A stretch of 32,722 nt of DNA from a bacterium. Its GTDB lineage: Bacteria > Acidobacteriota > HRBIN11 > JAKEFK01. The translations under genes and the position numbers were made by a program. Positions 8,169-16,410 of the stretch are shown in pieces. Location of the stretch: the NCBI GenBank assembly GCA_022616075.1, contig JAKEFK010000390.1, positions 1 through 32,722 on the forward strand. Direction: 5' to 3'. The notes under the pieces are model-generated. The model worked only from the letters and a program-made list of their open reading frames with translations. It had not been told where the DNA came from and did no database searches. Every line of letters starts with the position of its first letter. Within the stretch, counting starts at the first letter, position 1.

Positions 8169-9814
8169 TGCGTTACCTTGTAAACGCGAAAACCTTTGTT
8201 TTCATAAACCAGGGGGAAATTCAAACTGGAATCAGAATATGCCACGACGTAAGCCTCCTGTCCCATTTCCCGCGCTATGTTGCGGAAGTCATTCTCGTGT
8301 AGACTTTTGAAGCCTTTTTCCTTTTGAGTTTTGTCATCGTATTGAAGAATTTTCATGCGTCTCAACCATTCATATCCATAATCGGGATTCAACTGCGAAA
8401 GGTATCCATCCTTCCAGTCTGCGTACACCGGTCGTTCCGATTCAATTCGAAGTCCCCATATCTGAGGTGGCACGATCAGGAGGTCATCGGTTTCCGTTTG
8501 TTCTTTGAGCCACTGCTGGACCTTGATTTTCGGGCTGTCCCCGTTTTCAATCGAGAAACTGGAGTCCAGCGTCTTAAACGCCGGAACGCTAAAAACAATT
8601 GTAATCAGCAGGATTGCAACGGTTGTGAAAGCAGTTTGAGGCGGTCTGTTTCTCATTTGTTCATACACCAGATAGGCCAGCGTCAAAAAAATGATTGCAA
8701 GAAAAGTAAAGGTTCTAAGAAACGGAGTGAACACGAAAAAGAGCGCGGCTGAGAGTAAAGCGGCTCCGATTTTCTCGAGAGTGGAATTGGATTGCACCAT
8801 TGTTTTCACGAAAAAGTTCGCGTAGTACATAAGGATGAAAAAGACGAGCAAGGAAAAACTTCTGAAAAGTTGAAGCTGCACGATAATAGAGACCGGAAAC
8901 AATTCCACGAAAATCGTTCCCGCTGCCATCATCAACACAGTGGCTGCAGTAAATGCCACAACGGCGCGATGCTGCGTGTTTTCTGGTTTGTGCTTCCAGC
9001 AAATCGGGAATACTACGAGTCTGGATGCGGCTTGTAAAAACAAAAGTGAATTCCATGAAAACGGAAAATGATGGTTCGGAACACGAAGCCGGAGAACAGT
9101 AAGCCACCGCGGATCAGCATAGAACAATCTGGAAGATTCGGGTGAATACAGGATCTTCCAGACGATTACGGGCGAAGAAACACAGAGGAAAACCAGAATG
9201 CTCTTGAACAGCGTTGCGTAGCGGATATCCGAAAAGAGAGCAATCGTGGCCGCAGCAATCATGAACAGCGCGTAACAGGCAGTCAGCGGATGGACATTAA
9301 AAGCAATGCCAAGCAGACAGGCCGTAATCAAATATCGTTTCCGTAGGAATGCATAAAACGCAAAAAGGACCACAGCGGTACAAGCGGTCCGCGTTATAAG
9401 AATATTCTCCAGAACTGGAGTATCTGCTAAATACCCACGGTAAAAAAGCAACAGAAATAAGCTCAGACAAGCCACATCATGTCGTTGAAATAATGCATGC
9501 GCAATCAAATAAGTGGCGAGAAAAATCAAAAACAGATTGACGAAGTACAAACCGAAAAAGAGGCTGGAAAGTTGCATTCTCACTGCTTTCCAGAGCCAGG
9601 CAACTCCGTACCATAAAAACGTGTAGTAGTATGTGCGCTGCTCAACATGAAGATCGTTAGGATACAACTCCGGATGCGCAATGTCCTTTACGAAGGGGAT
9701 AACGGTCGCGTGATCACCTGATCCGAAGCGGTATCCGTTCACAAAAAGCACCGAACAAATTGTAAAAAGAAGAACAATACCGGCTACACTCAAACAAAGT
9801 TTTGTCTGTTTCAT
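8165..9814 (-). CDS. Polytopic membrane protein, GT-C-like (resembles DUF6798-type proteins)
   Basis: 549 residues with about ten to twelve hydrophobic segments covering residues 5-415, then a soluble C-terminal part of about 130 residues. A first extracytoplasmic loop holds GSGDHATVIPFVKDIAHP, with an acidic residue where GT-C glycosyltransferases have catalytic Asp or Glu. The C-terminal part contains LRIESERPVYADWKDGYLS, like the R-x-V-x-x-D-W-K stretch I associate with uncharacterised DUF6798-type membrane proteins. A role in moving sugars from a polyprenyl-phosphate donor outside the membrane is plausible but not shown. Its stop overlaps the start of the following phosphatase-fold enzyme, so the two are probably made in fixed ratio and may act on one substrate. 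Confidence 0.75.
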   Translation of the reverse strand: MKQTKLCLSVAGIVLLFTICSVLFVNGYRFGSGDHATVIPFVKDIAHPELYPNDLHVEQRTYYYTFLWYGVAWLWKAVRMQLSSLFFGLYFVNLFLIFLATYLIAHALFQRHDVACLSLFLLLFYRGYLADTPVLENILITRTACTAVVLFAFYAFLRKRYLITACLLGIAFNVHPLTACYALFMIAAATIALFSDIRYATLFKSILVFLCVSSPVIVWKILYSPESSRLFYADPRWLTVLRLRVPNHHFPFSWNSLLFLQAASRLVVFPICWKHKPENTQHRAVVAFTAATVLMMAAGTIFVELFPVSIIVQLQLFRSFSLLVFFILMYYANFFVKTMVQSNSTLEKIGAALLSAALFFVFTPFLRTFTFLAIIFLTLAYLVYEQMRNRPPQTAFTTVAILLITIVFSVPAFKTLDSSFSIENGDSPKIKVQQWLKEQTETDDLLIVPPQIWGLRIESERPVYADWKDGYLSQLNPDYGYEWLRRMKILQYDDKTQKEKGFKSLHENDFRNIAREMGQEAYVVAYSDSSLNFPLVYENKGFRVYKVTQ

Positions 9815-9904
9815 GGTTCAATCTTCATCATGGCGTGGCATGAATGGAACAAGACTCTCAATAGGTCGCTGAATGCCACAACAGAAGTCAGAAGTTGTCG
9901 AATG

Positions 9905-10030
9905 TTACCTTGGATCACTGCTCATTGAACCAAGCCAACGTTCAGCCTCTCTGAGCCAATCGATCGCGTATCTTCCAACAAGTTCACTGAGCTTCTTGAT
10001 CTCCGGATGGTACTTTTCCGACAGATAAGC
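9905..10030 (-). pseudogene. Out-of-frame C-terminal tail of the sulfotransferase
   Basis: Read on the minus strand in the frame shifted by one base relative to the upstream gene, this segment encodes AYLSEKYHPEIKKLSELVGR, then AIDWLREAERWLGSM and a few residues before TAA at 9905-9907. The K-Y-x-P-E-I-x-x-L motif is the usual C-terminal helix of bacterial sulfotransferases, so the segment belongs to the preceding gene. The whole gene with the shift repaired would cover 9905-10823 and be about 305 residues, the usual family size. Confidence 0.75.
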
Positions 10031-10823
10031 CCCTGATCTCCATCGGCACCTCGATCGACTCTGAGAAGTTGACCTTCTCGCTCAACTTTCTCTCGGGAGT
10101 CGTTATCGGCTGAACACCCAGAAAATCGAACACGTCAGACAAGAGCTTCTGCGGATTCCCGACAAGCTCATCATAGAACCCGATAAACAATTGCGCTTCG
10201 GAAAAGACGGAAGACCAGACGTCGATCATTCGAACGTAGTCGCCGCGGAGAGACTGTTTGGGGCTGTCAATAAAGGCTTTGATCTGATCCAGGTCGTCGA
10301 TGTCCCGAAAGCGTTCGCGCGTCCAGTCGAAGCGAATCTGAGACCAGGCACGGTCAATGGGGTTCCGCAACAGGAGGATGATCTTCAGGGATGGGAACAG
10401 CATCTTGATGTGTGCGACATCTTCGGCCTGAAGAATGGAGTAAGATGGCGTGATCTCTCCCTTGACTAGGCCTTCCCCCTCTTTAAAGAGGGAGCGATAC
10501 CAGTTATCGTCGTAGGTGCCGAAATAGTATCGGCTCATCCACCGCAACCTCCGCACGCTGTGCCGCTTGATCGACCTGCCGATATGTCCCCACATCAATG
10601 TCCGGAAATGCTTGTGATAAATCTCTTTTCCAAATAGACGGTCTCTAAGATACTTCTCCGAGAGATGGCTAGGAGACGGATATGTTGTCGCGCGACTGAA
10701 GTAGTGGAGCTCTTTAATTGGCGGCATCCAGATCGCGGGATGCTGTCGTAGTTTCCTCCAAAGCCAGGTGGTGCCGGCCCTTTGTACGCCAATACCCAAA
10801 AAGTCTACGATGGGGTGTTTCAT
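9984..10823 (-). CDS. Sulfotransferase, frameshifted near its C terminus
   Basis: 279 residues as read. The PAPS 5'-phosphosulfate loop is GVQRAGTTWLW at residues 12-22, followed by KELHYFSR; the 3'-phosphate site is in IILLLRNPIDRAWSQIRF near residue 155. This is a standard sulfotransferase that moves sulfate from PAPS to a hydroxyl, probably of a sugar. After PMEIR the frame gives an atypical tail and stops. Dropping one base from the run of four G (minus strand; 10030-10033) restores AYLSEKYHPEIKKLSELVGR and a normal family C terminus ending at 9905-9907. The gene is therefore either inactivated or carries a homopolymer sequencing error. Start: ATG at 10821-10823 with ATAGGA a few bases upstream. 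It lies 22 bases downstream of the broken methyltransferase. Confidence 0.85.
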   Translation of the reverse strand: MKHPIVDFLGIGVQRAGTTWLWRKLRQHPAIWMPPIKELHYFSRATTYPSPSHLSEKYLRDRLFGKEIYHKHFRTLMWGHIGRSIKRHSVRRLRWMSRYYFGTYDDNWYRSLFKEGEGLVKGEITPSYSILQAEDVAHIKMLFPSLKIILLLRNPIDRAWSQIRFDWTRERFRDIDDLDQIKAFIDSPKQSLRGDYVRMIDVWSSVFSEAQLFIGFYDELVGNPQKLLSDVFDFLGVQPITTPERKLSEKVNFSESIEVPMEIRGLSVGKVPSGDQEAQ

Positions 10824-10845
10824 TCATTCCTATGTTTCAGAAGAC

Positions 10846-11517
10846 TCATTGACTTGAAAGCCGACAGGTTTGCAAATGGATTTTTGATTTGTGGACCTCT
10901 GCACCATGGGTAACGAAGAAATTCCGAAGTTTTTCATCGTAATACATATCATATTTGTTTTTTACTGCGCTTCCGCCTTCTGTTAAATGATTCTTTGCTA
11001 AATCTCGAGAAAAGAAAAACCATTCATCCACTCCCCACATACTTTCCTTCTTAGGGTTGGTAAAAAAAACGAGAAGTCCGGTTACTAGGTCATAATTCAG
11101 AAACCAAAATCCGGCAAAGGCTCATTTGCCTGTATCCGGTATTCGTAAAAATTGACGCCAAGAAGAGATCTAATATCATGGTACATAGGTACGTTGAACG
11201 TCGACTCCTGTTGCCTCATGACCATAATAATTACAGACGTAAGCGAAATAACCGCAACCAGCTCCAAGATCTAAAACACGTTTAGGGGACGCTCTGTGCA
11301 ATCCGAGTATTCGCGCGTGACTAACTGCAATTTCCATTCGTTCTGTAATATTCCAGTGTTTGCTCTTCTCAAACAGAGTACCCCGGTGTTTCGATCTTAG
11401 TTTCATAAACTCATTCATATCTATTCTCTTCAGAACAGCTTTCGTATCGTAACGCCTTACAAGACTACTGAGTAACCCCATCGATATACCGATTGCTCCT
11501 TTCCCAGTCAACAGCAC
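10846..11517 (-). pseudogene. SAM-dependent methyltransferase broken by two compensating frameshifts
   Basis: Three pieces in order make one class I methyltransferase. The first (11517 or, from an in-frame ATG, 11481, to about 11193) has RVLDLGAGCGYFAYVCNYYG, the SAM-binding motif I, then HEATGVDV. The second, in the next frame (about 11192-11100), reads VPMYHDIRSLLGVNFYEYR and then QANEPLPDFG. The third, back in the first frame (about 11100-10846), reads LNYDLVTGLLVFFTNP, then WGVDEWFFFSRDLAKNHL and YDEKLRNFFVTHGAE. A +1 near 11193 and a -1 near 11100 explain the layout; stops in the original frame fall at 11176-11178 and 11122-11124. Either a decayed gene or two consensus errors. The 11517 start is GTG; the ATG at 11479-11481 is preceded by AAAGGAG at a long spacing. 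Confidence 0.75.
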
Positions 11518-11581
11518 CCGGATCGTGACTGTGGCTTTAGATCACAATTAACAAAATGATGCATCGAAGAACATTGGATGA

Positions 11582-12583
11582 TCATCTTTTAGGCTTCCAC
11601 CAGGAATGAAATAAATATCGCATAAAATATTTCTTCCATTCCTTTTTTAGTATAGGTGAGTATTCCAAAAATATTTGACTCAATGCCCTCAGACTCACTC
11701 GCCGTGTCACGGGCTTATAGCCCATCTCCAGCATTCTTTGTCTGTTGAGCGTTTCGATAGCGTGAATTTGGGCAGCATCTAATTCATTTCTCCAGTTGTT
11801 CACGCGACTTTCGTCGACTGCCTCCAGAGTTTTCTGTTCCCATTTCAAAACGAAATCGGCAACGAGTTGTTTTTCCTTGTTGAACCGATAGAACTCAAGC
11901 ATCGATTCATGAAAAGCGATACCAAGCCAGCGACATAACGCATTCAACACTTGTTCCGGATCGGACACGAGTCGCTCGTAAAAAAGAGTATAAACATGAG
12001 GATTGGCTTTCGTTTTTTCGAATACTTCGTATGCGAGGTGCCATTGCTGAGTTGCAAAGGGAAGGGGTGAATGCATTTTGCTCCAATAAGGTCGTGATAC
12101 CTCATCCTCGTGAATCGCGACAAGAGATGCATAAATCGATCGAATATCGCGGATGATATGAATGAACTTCGCTGTGGGAAAGTCTTCCAAAATAGTATCA
12201 ATATGACGCAAATAAGCAGGATTTTTGTCACCCCAAATTCGCGCATTTGGGAAAAACGTATCAAGGTACGTCCAATAGACTGTTGAAGCTGCTGCATGAT
12301 AATTGAGAGGCGATATCTTTCTAAGATTCGCACGGACGCATTCCTTTTCTAATTGCCATTCCGTATTGAACTTGACTTCGCTGAATAGATCTTCTACAAA
12401 CGAATCTATTTCGGATGTGAGATCTTTGAACTTTGAATATTTCTTTCGCAACCTTACCAAAAAAGGACTCTCCGGGGGAATGCAGATATCCGGGTGAGAA
12501 GTCAACATCAGTCGGAGCAATGTCGTTCCGGAACGAGCGCTGCCCACTATAAAGATGGGGCCGGCATCCATTCGCTCATTCAT
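11582..12583 (-). CDS. Sulfotransferase family protein
   Basis: 333 residues. The PAPS-binding loop is near residues 12-20 in PIFIVGSARSGTTLLRLML, followed by TSHPDICIPPESPF. The 3'-phosphate site is KFIHIIRDIRSIYASLV near residue 140. These are the two nucleotide-binding motifs of sulfotransferases, so it likely sulfates a glycan hydroxyl using PAPS. The final residues are basic (KKEWKKYFMRYLFHSWWKPKR region), perhaps a membrane-peripheral tail. It begins four bases after the stop of the ABC ATPase gene, with TAGGAAC before the ATG, so it is expressed in the same minus-strand operon. It differs clearly in sequence from the tandem sulfotransferases at 18346-20215 and lacks their Cys motif. 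Confidence 0.88.
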   Translation of the reverse strand: MNERMDAGPIFIVGSARSGTTLLRLMLTSHPDICIPPESPFLVRLRKKYSKFKDLTSEIDSFVEDLFSEVKFNTEWQLEKECVRANLRKISPLNYHAAASTVYWTYLDTFFPNARIWGDKNPAYLRHIDTILEDFPTAKFIHIIRDIRSIYASLVAIHEDEVSRPYWSKMHSPLPFATQQWHLAYEVFEKTKANPHVYTLFYERLVSDPEQVLNALCRWLGIAFHESMLEFYRFNKEKQLVADFVLKWEQKTLEAVDESRVNNWRNELDAAQIHAIETLNRQRMLEMGYKPVTRRVSLRALSQIFLEYSPILKKEWKKYFMRYLFHSWWKPKR

Positions 12584-12587
12584 GTTC

Positions 12588-13868
12588 CTAATTCATTTCT
12601 ACAAATTTATCCGACGAACATTCCCATTGACACAACAGTTGCACCAATCCCCTTCGAGCTTTCCCTTCCACATTGGTAATGGAAGCACCCGCCTCTATAT
12701 CGACAATCAGAGCTCGGGAAACAACATCCGACCATACTCGGGAAGACCATAGAGAGACCGAGATTACATACCTTCTGGGCATGAAAATCGCCTTTGGAAA
12801 AAATACTCGGTAACGATAGAGTCCGGGATCTGCAGGATAGGGTACCTGGTGATCAATCGGAGCCGTCACAAATATTGGGCTGTCATGTGAGTCAGCTACG
12901 GCAATGCGCAACTTCTGCCCGGCATCATACTTAGGAACGATACATTGGATTTCTACTCCAACGTTGTCTGAGCTCGAGACTCTCGTTAACGGGACGCCAT
13001 CATAGTCAATCATTGTAACGCGTTCAATGTAAGAGTGATCGGGCGGTGGCTCACTCCGAATCCACTCAAGCGTGGCTTTGTTATCCAGGCCAACGTAGCT
13101 GGAAATAACGTCTGCGGTTGGGCCAGTGTGACTCACCTGTCCTTGTTCAAGCAAAATGCACTTCTGACACAATCGCTCAACTGCCGCCATATCATGGCTA
13201 ACAAAAAGAACCGTTCGCCCTTCCGATGAAATCCTTTGCATTGTCCCGATGCATTTTTTCTGAAAAGCAAGATCACCAACTGCTAAGACCTCATCCACCA
13301 ATAAGATTTCCGCCTCAAGATGAGCGGCAACTGAAAATCCTAATCTGACCTTCATACCTGAAGAATAGTGTTTAAAAGGCGTATCAATAAATTTTTCAAT
13401 CCCGGAAAATTGAACGATCTCATCAAATTTTCGGTCGACTTCCTTCTTAGCCATTCCGAGGATTGTCGCATTCAGATAGACATTCTCACGTCCTGTAAGC
13501 TCCAAATGAAACCCTGTACCCACTTCAAGGAGGCTTGCAACCCTGCCTTCCAGAATCGCCCTTCCTGATGTTGGTCTGGTAATCCGGGAGATGATTCTCA
13601 GTAAAGTGCTCTTTCCCGCGCCGTTTCTTCCTATGATTCCAACCACTTCGCCGTGTTTAACGTCGAAAGATACATTTCGCAACGCCCAAAGGACGTCATC
13701 AGAATCTCTGTCATGAAAGTGACTCAAACTACGAAGGGTTTTGAAATTAGAGATAGGAGATTTAATCCAGGACAGCACTGCTGAGCCGAACGTATCGTGT
13801 AGTTTTTCTTTCAACCCGATACGGTAAAGTTTGCTAATATTTTCAACCAGAATGGCACAATCGGACAT
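12588..13868 (-). CDS. wzt: ABC exporter ATPase with C-terminal glycan-recognition domain (Wzt-like)
   Basis: 426 residues from the preferred ATG at 13866-13868. The ATPase domain has Walker A GRNGAGKST (residues 80-88), signature YSSGMKVRLGF (about 168), Walker B ILLVDE (about 188) and the switch His in VSHDM (H225). Residues about 260-426 form a beta-rich extension typical of Wzt C-terminal carbohydrate-binding domains, which read a terminal modification on the O-chain before export. An in-frame ATG at 13895 would add nine residues, but AAGGAAAG sits well placed before the ATG at 13868, so that start is preferred. The matching permease is not adjacent; it is on the other strand at 20222. 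The sulfotransferase at 11582-12583 follows by four bases. Confidence 0.92.
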   Translation of the reverse strand: MSDCAILVENISKLYRIGLKEKLHDTFGSAVLSWIKSPISNFKTLRSLSHFHDRDSDDVLWALRNVSFDVKHGEVVGIIGRNGAGKSTLLRIISRITRPTSGRAILEGRVASLLEVGTGFHLELTGRENVYLNATILGMAKKEVDRKFDEIVQFSGIEKFIDTPFKHYSSGMKVRLGFSVAAHLEAEILLVDEVLAVGDLAFQKKCIGTMQRISSEGRTVLFVSHDMAAVERLCQKCILLEQGQVSHTGPTADVISSYVGLDNKATLEWIRSEPPPDHSYIERVTMIDYDGVPLTRVSSSDNVGVEIQCIVPKYDAGQKLRIAVADSHDSPIFVTAPIDHQVPYPADPGLYRYRVFFPKAIFMPRRYVISVSLWSSRVWSDVVSRALIVDIEAGASITNVEGKARRGLVQLLCQWECSSDKFVEMN

Positions 13869-13951
13869 GATAAATTCTTTCCTTGAAAACTTCATATTCT
13901 ACCATTGACGGCGTTTGAAGTGATTACAAACTCCAAGGAAGAACAAGATTC

Positions 13952-14308
13952 TTAGTACGACAACAATAGCAGGAACAATATTGCTGATTCGGCTCGATGC
14001 CCGAATCCAAAAAACCGTATGGTATTATAAAGATTGATTTTAAGTAGAGTTGGCGTACCGGATATGACCAATTCTGTATGTAACTGAGAGAGCGGAGCTT
14101 TATTGAGTTATACATTTTGATATAGGTCGTGGATCCGCGTCTGAGTATCGGGGTTGTTGCGATACTTGAAGTGAGCACGACGAAGTTTCGACCACTTTTC
14201 TCGCAAACCAAAGCTTCGAACACCAGGTTTTGATCGACTTAAGACAGCCTGGTGCCCGCCGCAACTTTCCCGACGCTCCTGGTTTTCACCTAACACGACC
14301 GTACCTTT
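13952..14308 (-). pseudogene. Unrecognised coding remnant in the strand-switch region
   Basis: The 447-base stretch between the exporter ATPase start (13868) and the GT32 gene (14316) has no intact gene. On the minus strand one frame reads protein-like sequence from 14308 to a TAA at 14108-14110, including REKWSKLRRAHFKYRNNPD, and continues after that single stop in the same frame as LNKAPLSQLHTELVISGTP and a hydrophobic end, ILFLLLLSY, stopping at 13952-13954. The composition looks like a degraded gene with one in-frame stop. I do not recognise the family. It may be chance, and the region must also hold the promoters for the divergent operons; none is convincing by eye. Confidence 0.3.
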
Positions 14309-14315
14309 TCATCCA

Positions 14316-15731
14316 ATGATTCCGAAAATTATTCACTATTGCTGGTTTGGAAATTCAAGTATCCCTCCCGATCAGGCTCGTTATATCGAGGGGTGGAAGG
14401 AGGTGATGCCTGATTTTGAGTTTAAGTTATGGGATGAAAGCAATAGTCCAATGGACATTCCCTACATGCGAACAGCAAAGTTACACCGGCACTGGGCAAA
14501 CATGTCCAATTTTGCAAGACTGCACGCAATTTTTCTTCATGGAGGAATCTATCTCGACACGGATGTCGAAGTGCTGAAGAGATTTGACGATTTCCTGGAC
14601 AAGAAATGCTTCCTTGGCTTTGAAAGCAAGTCTGAAGAAAAACGACTGGTCGTCAACAACGCTGTTTTCGGAGCACTACCCAAAGACCCCTTTGTTGGGG
14701 AATGCAAGGCTTACCTGCTTGCTAATTTCACTGGGGAAGAGCCGGCACACCTGTCCGCTCCAGGCCTGATCACAACCCTCTTGAAGAAGAAAGGATTGGC
14801 ATTCTATGGTAACCAGGATCTGGATGGAGTTTCCCTCTTCAGGGCCGATTTCTTCTATCCGTACAAATGGAACGAAGAATTTTCTGAAGATTGCTTAACT
14901 GCCGATACATATGCAATTCACCGCTGGAATCAATCCTGGAGGGACTCCTTTTTATTGAAGCGAAAGAAAAAAGATATAAGAAAAGGCCGCTTTTCAAAAC
15001 TGACGCCGCGAGCGGTTTCGATCTGGAGGGATTTCGGGATGGTGGGACTCCGGTTGTATCAAAAAAGGACAGTCCAGCTTGGTCCTTTCCGGGGGATGAA
15101 GTTCTTCACCACGCGAACGCGCCGTTCCAAACTATTTGCTAAACTGATCGGTTGTTACGAAGAAGCTTTGCACGAACTGATCTGGCATTTCTTGGATAAC
15201 AATTATGAGAAGATCATAATCATCGGAAGCCGAGATGGTTACTACACAACCGGATTTGCGCGACTCATTCCAAATGCGAGAATTTTTGGATATGAACTGA
15301 ATACGGTTGCTCTGGAATTTGCTCGCGCGAATGCAAACTCCAATCAGGTGGCCGACCGCGTATTTCTCCATCCTGAAAGGTATGATTCCCACATGTTGAT
15401 GAATGAAGAACTCACAGGGAGATCTTTGTTGTTTTTCAATTCGGATAGCTCTGAGTTGGAGATCTTTACGGAGGATGCAGTCTCAGTCCTTGCAGATGCT
15501 GATCTGCTCATCCAGCTGAATGATTTCACAGATCCGGGAAAAAAACCCAAAATCATGAGATTGTTCAAGGATACGCATGAATTTCAATCGATTGTTCAAA
15601 AACGTCTGGCACCCGTTGTATCACACTTTCTGAACAGCCAGGCCGACACGCAGCGGGTGTTGAACTTGATTGACGAAGGGAAAGCCGAAAGAATCGAATG
15701 GCTGTTCCTAACAAGCAAGAAATTCACTTAG
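14316..15731 (+). CDS. GT32-type glycosyltransferase fused to a methyltransferase-like domain
   Basis: 471 residues with two domains. Residues 1-210 are a GT32 (Gly_transf_sug, OCH1/capsule type) glycosyltransferase: the start MIPKIIHYCWFG is diagnostic, the donor and metal site is D81-T-D83 in GGIYLDTDVEVL, and AIHRWNQSW ends the domain. Residues about 250-471 look like a SAM-dependent methyltransferase: KIIIIGSRDGYYTTGFARL at 299-317 resembles motif I, and FGYELNTVALEFAR supplies an acidic residue (E327) at the end of strand 2. The fused protein could add a sugar and then methylate the chain, but motif I is unusual (G-S-R-D-G), so catalysis by that half is uncertain. First gene of the plus-strand operon. 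The ATG fits the family start although no clear ribosome site precedes it. Confidence 0.85.
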   Translation: MIPKIIHYCWFGNSSIPPDQARYIEGWKEVMPDFEFKLWDESNSPMDIPYMRTAKLHRHWANMSNFARLHAIFLHGGIYLDTDVEVLKRFDDFLDKKCFLGFESKSEEKRLVVNNAVFGALPKDPFVGECKAYLLANFTGEEPAHLSAPGLITTLLKKKGLAFYGNQDLDGVSLFRADFFYPYKWNEEFSEDCLTADTYAIHRWNQSWRDSFLLKRKKKDIRKGRFSKLTPRAVSIWRDFGMVGLRLYQKRTVQLGPFRGMKFFTTRTRRSKLFAKLIGCYEEALHELIWHFLDNNYEKIIIIGSRDGYYTTGFARLIPNARIFGYELNTVALEFARANANSNQVADRVFLHPERYDSHMLMNEELTGRSLLFFNSDSSELEIFTEDAVSVLADADLLIQLNDFTDPGKKPKIMRLFKDTHEFQSIVQKRLAPVVSHFLNSQADTQRVLNLIDEGKAERIEWLFLTSKKFT

Positions 15732-15741
15732 ACGATTGAAA

Positions 15742-16410
15742 ATGTTAAACCCTGTGAAAAGTTTAAAGCGTCGGCTGAGGCGCAAGATTGTGCGCAGTCA
15801 TCTCGATTCCTTTATGTCAGATCATAGAACGAACGAGTGTGTGCTGGATTTGGGTTGTGGCGACTCACGCTATTCACGCTATTTTCCTAATCGGATAGGA
15901 CTGGATCATTCTATGCAGGAAGGAGTGAATATTGTTGGAGACGCGCATCATCTCCCTTTTTCTTCTTCCTCATTCTCCATGATTCTAACAACCGAGATGC
16001 TGGAGCATGTTCACGACCCCCAACAAGTGATTGATGAGATCGAGAGAGTCCTGCGGCCGGGGGGTAAAGTTATTCTGACAACAAGGTTTGTCTTTCCGAT
16101 TCATGAAGCACCTTTGGATTTTTATCGTTTTACAAAATATGGCCTGGCGCATCTCTTCCGGAAATGGGGAGAGATTGAAATTAGGCCTGAAACAAATCCG
16201 TTTGAAGGAATTGGTGTCCTTTTTCAAAGGATGGCGTATCAATCTGACTTCCGTGGCTCTAAGCTTATCTCTTATTCTTGTCTTCTTCTGGCGCGATTTG
16301 TTTCCATCCTGGACGTGCTGGTTACCAGACAATACGGGGATATCAAACGCAAATCCAGCGAAACGGAAATCATCACCAGTGGATATTATCTTGTAGCACA
16401 CAAAGTATGA
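15742..16410 (+). CDS. SAM-dependent methyltransferase (Methyltransf_11 type)
   Basis: 222 residues from the ATG at 15742; an in-frame TTG at 15736 would add two. Motif I is CVLDLGCGDSRYSRYFPNR, motif II/III region GDAHHLPFSSSSFSMILTTE, then MLEHVHDPQQVIDEIERVLR and PGGKVILTT, the full order of the class I fold. The family methylates diverse small molecules; here a sugar or lipid-linked glycan is likely from context. It begins ten bases after the GT32 fusion gene and its TGA overlaps the ATG of the next GT2 gene (ATGA at 16407-16410). Confidence 0.9.
   Translation: MLNPVKSLKRRLRRKIVRSHLDSFMSDHRTNECVLDLGCGDSRYSRYFPNRIGLDHSMQEGVNIVGDAHHLPFSSSSFSMILTTEMLEHVHDPQQVIDEIERVLRPGGKVILTTRFVFPIHEAPLDFYRFTKYGLAHLFRKWGEIEIRPETNPFEGIGVLFQRMAYQSDFRGSKLISYSCLLLARFVSILDVLVTRQYGDIKRKSSETEIITSGYYLVAHKV

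Noticed and set aside
9815-9904. Possible small gene or RNA in the spacer before the GT-C-like gene
   Set aside because: Only 90 bases, no open frame with a ribosome site and no stable hairpin seen.
16278-16406. Upstream extension of the GT2 open frame inside the methyltransferase gene
   Set aside because: The extra residues are unlike the family and overlap a well-supported gene; the ATG at 16407 gives a normal ATGA overlap.
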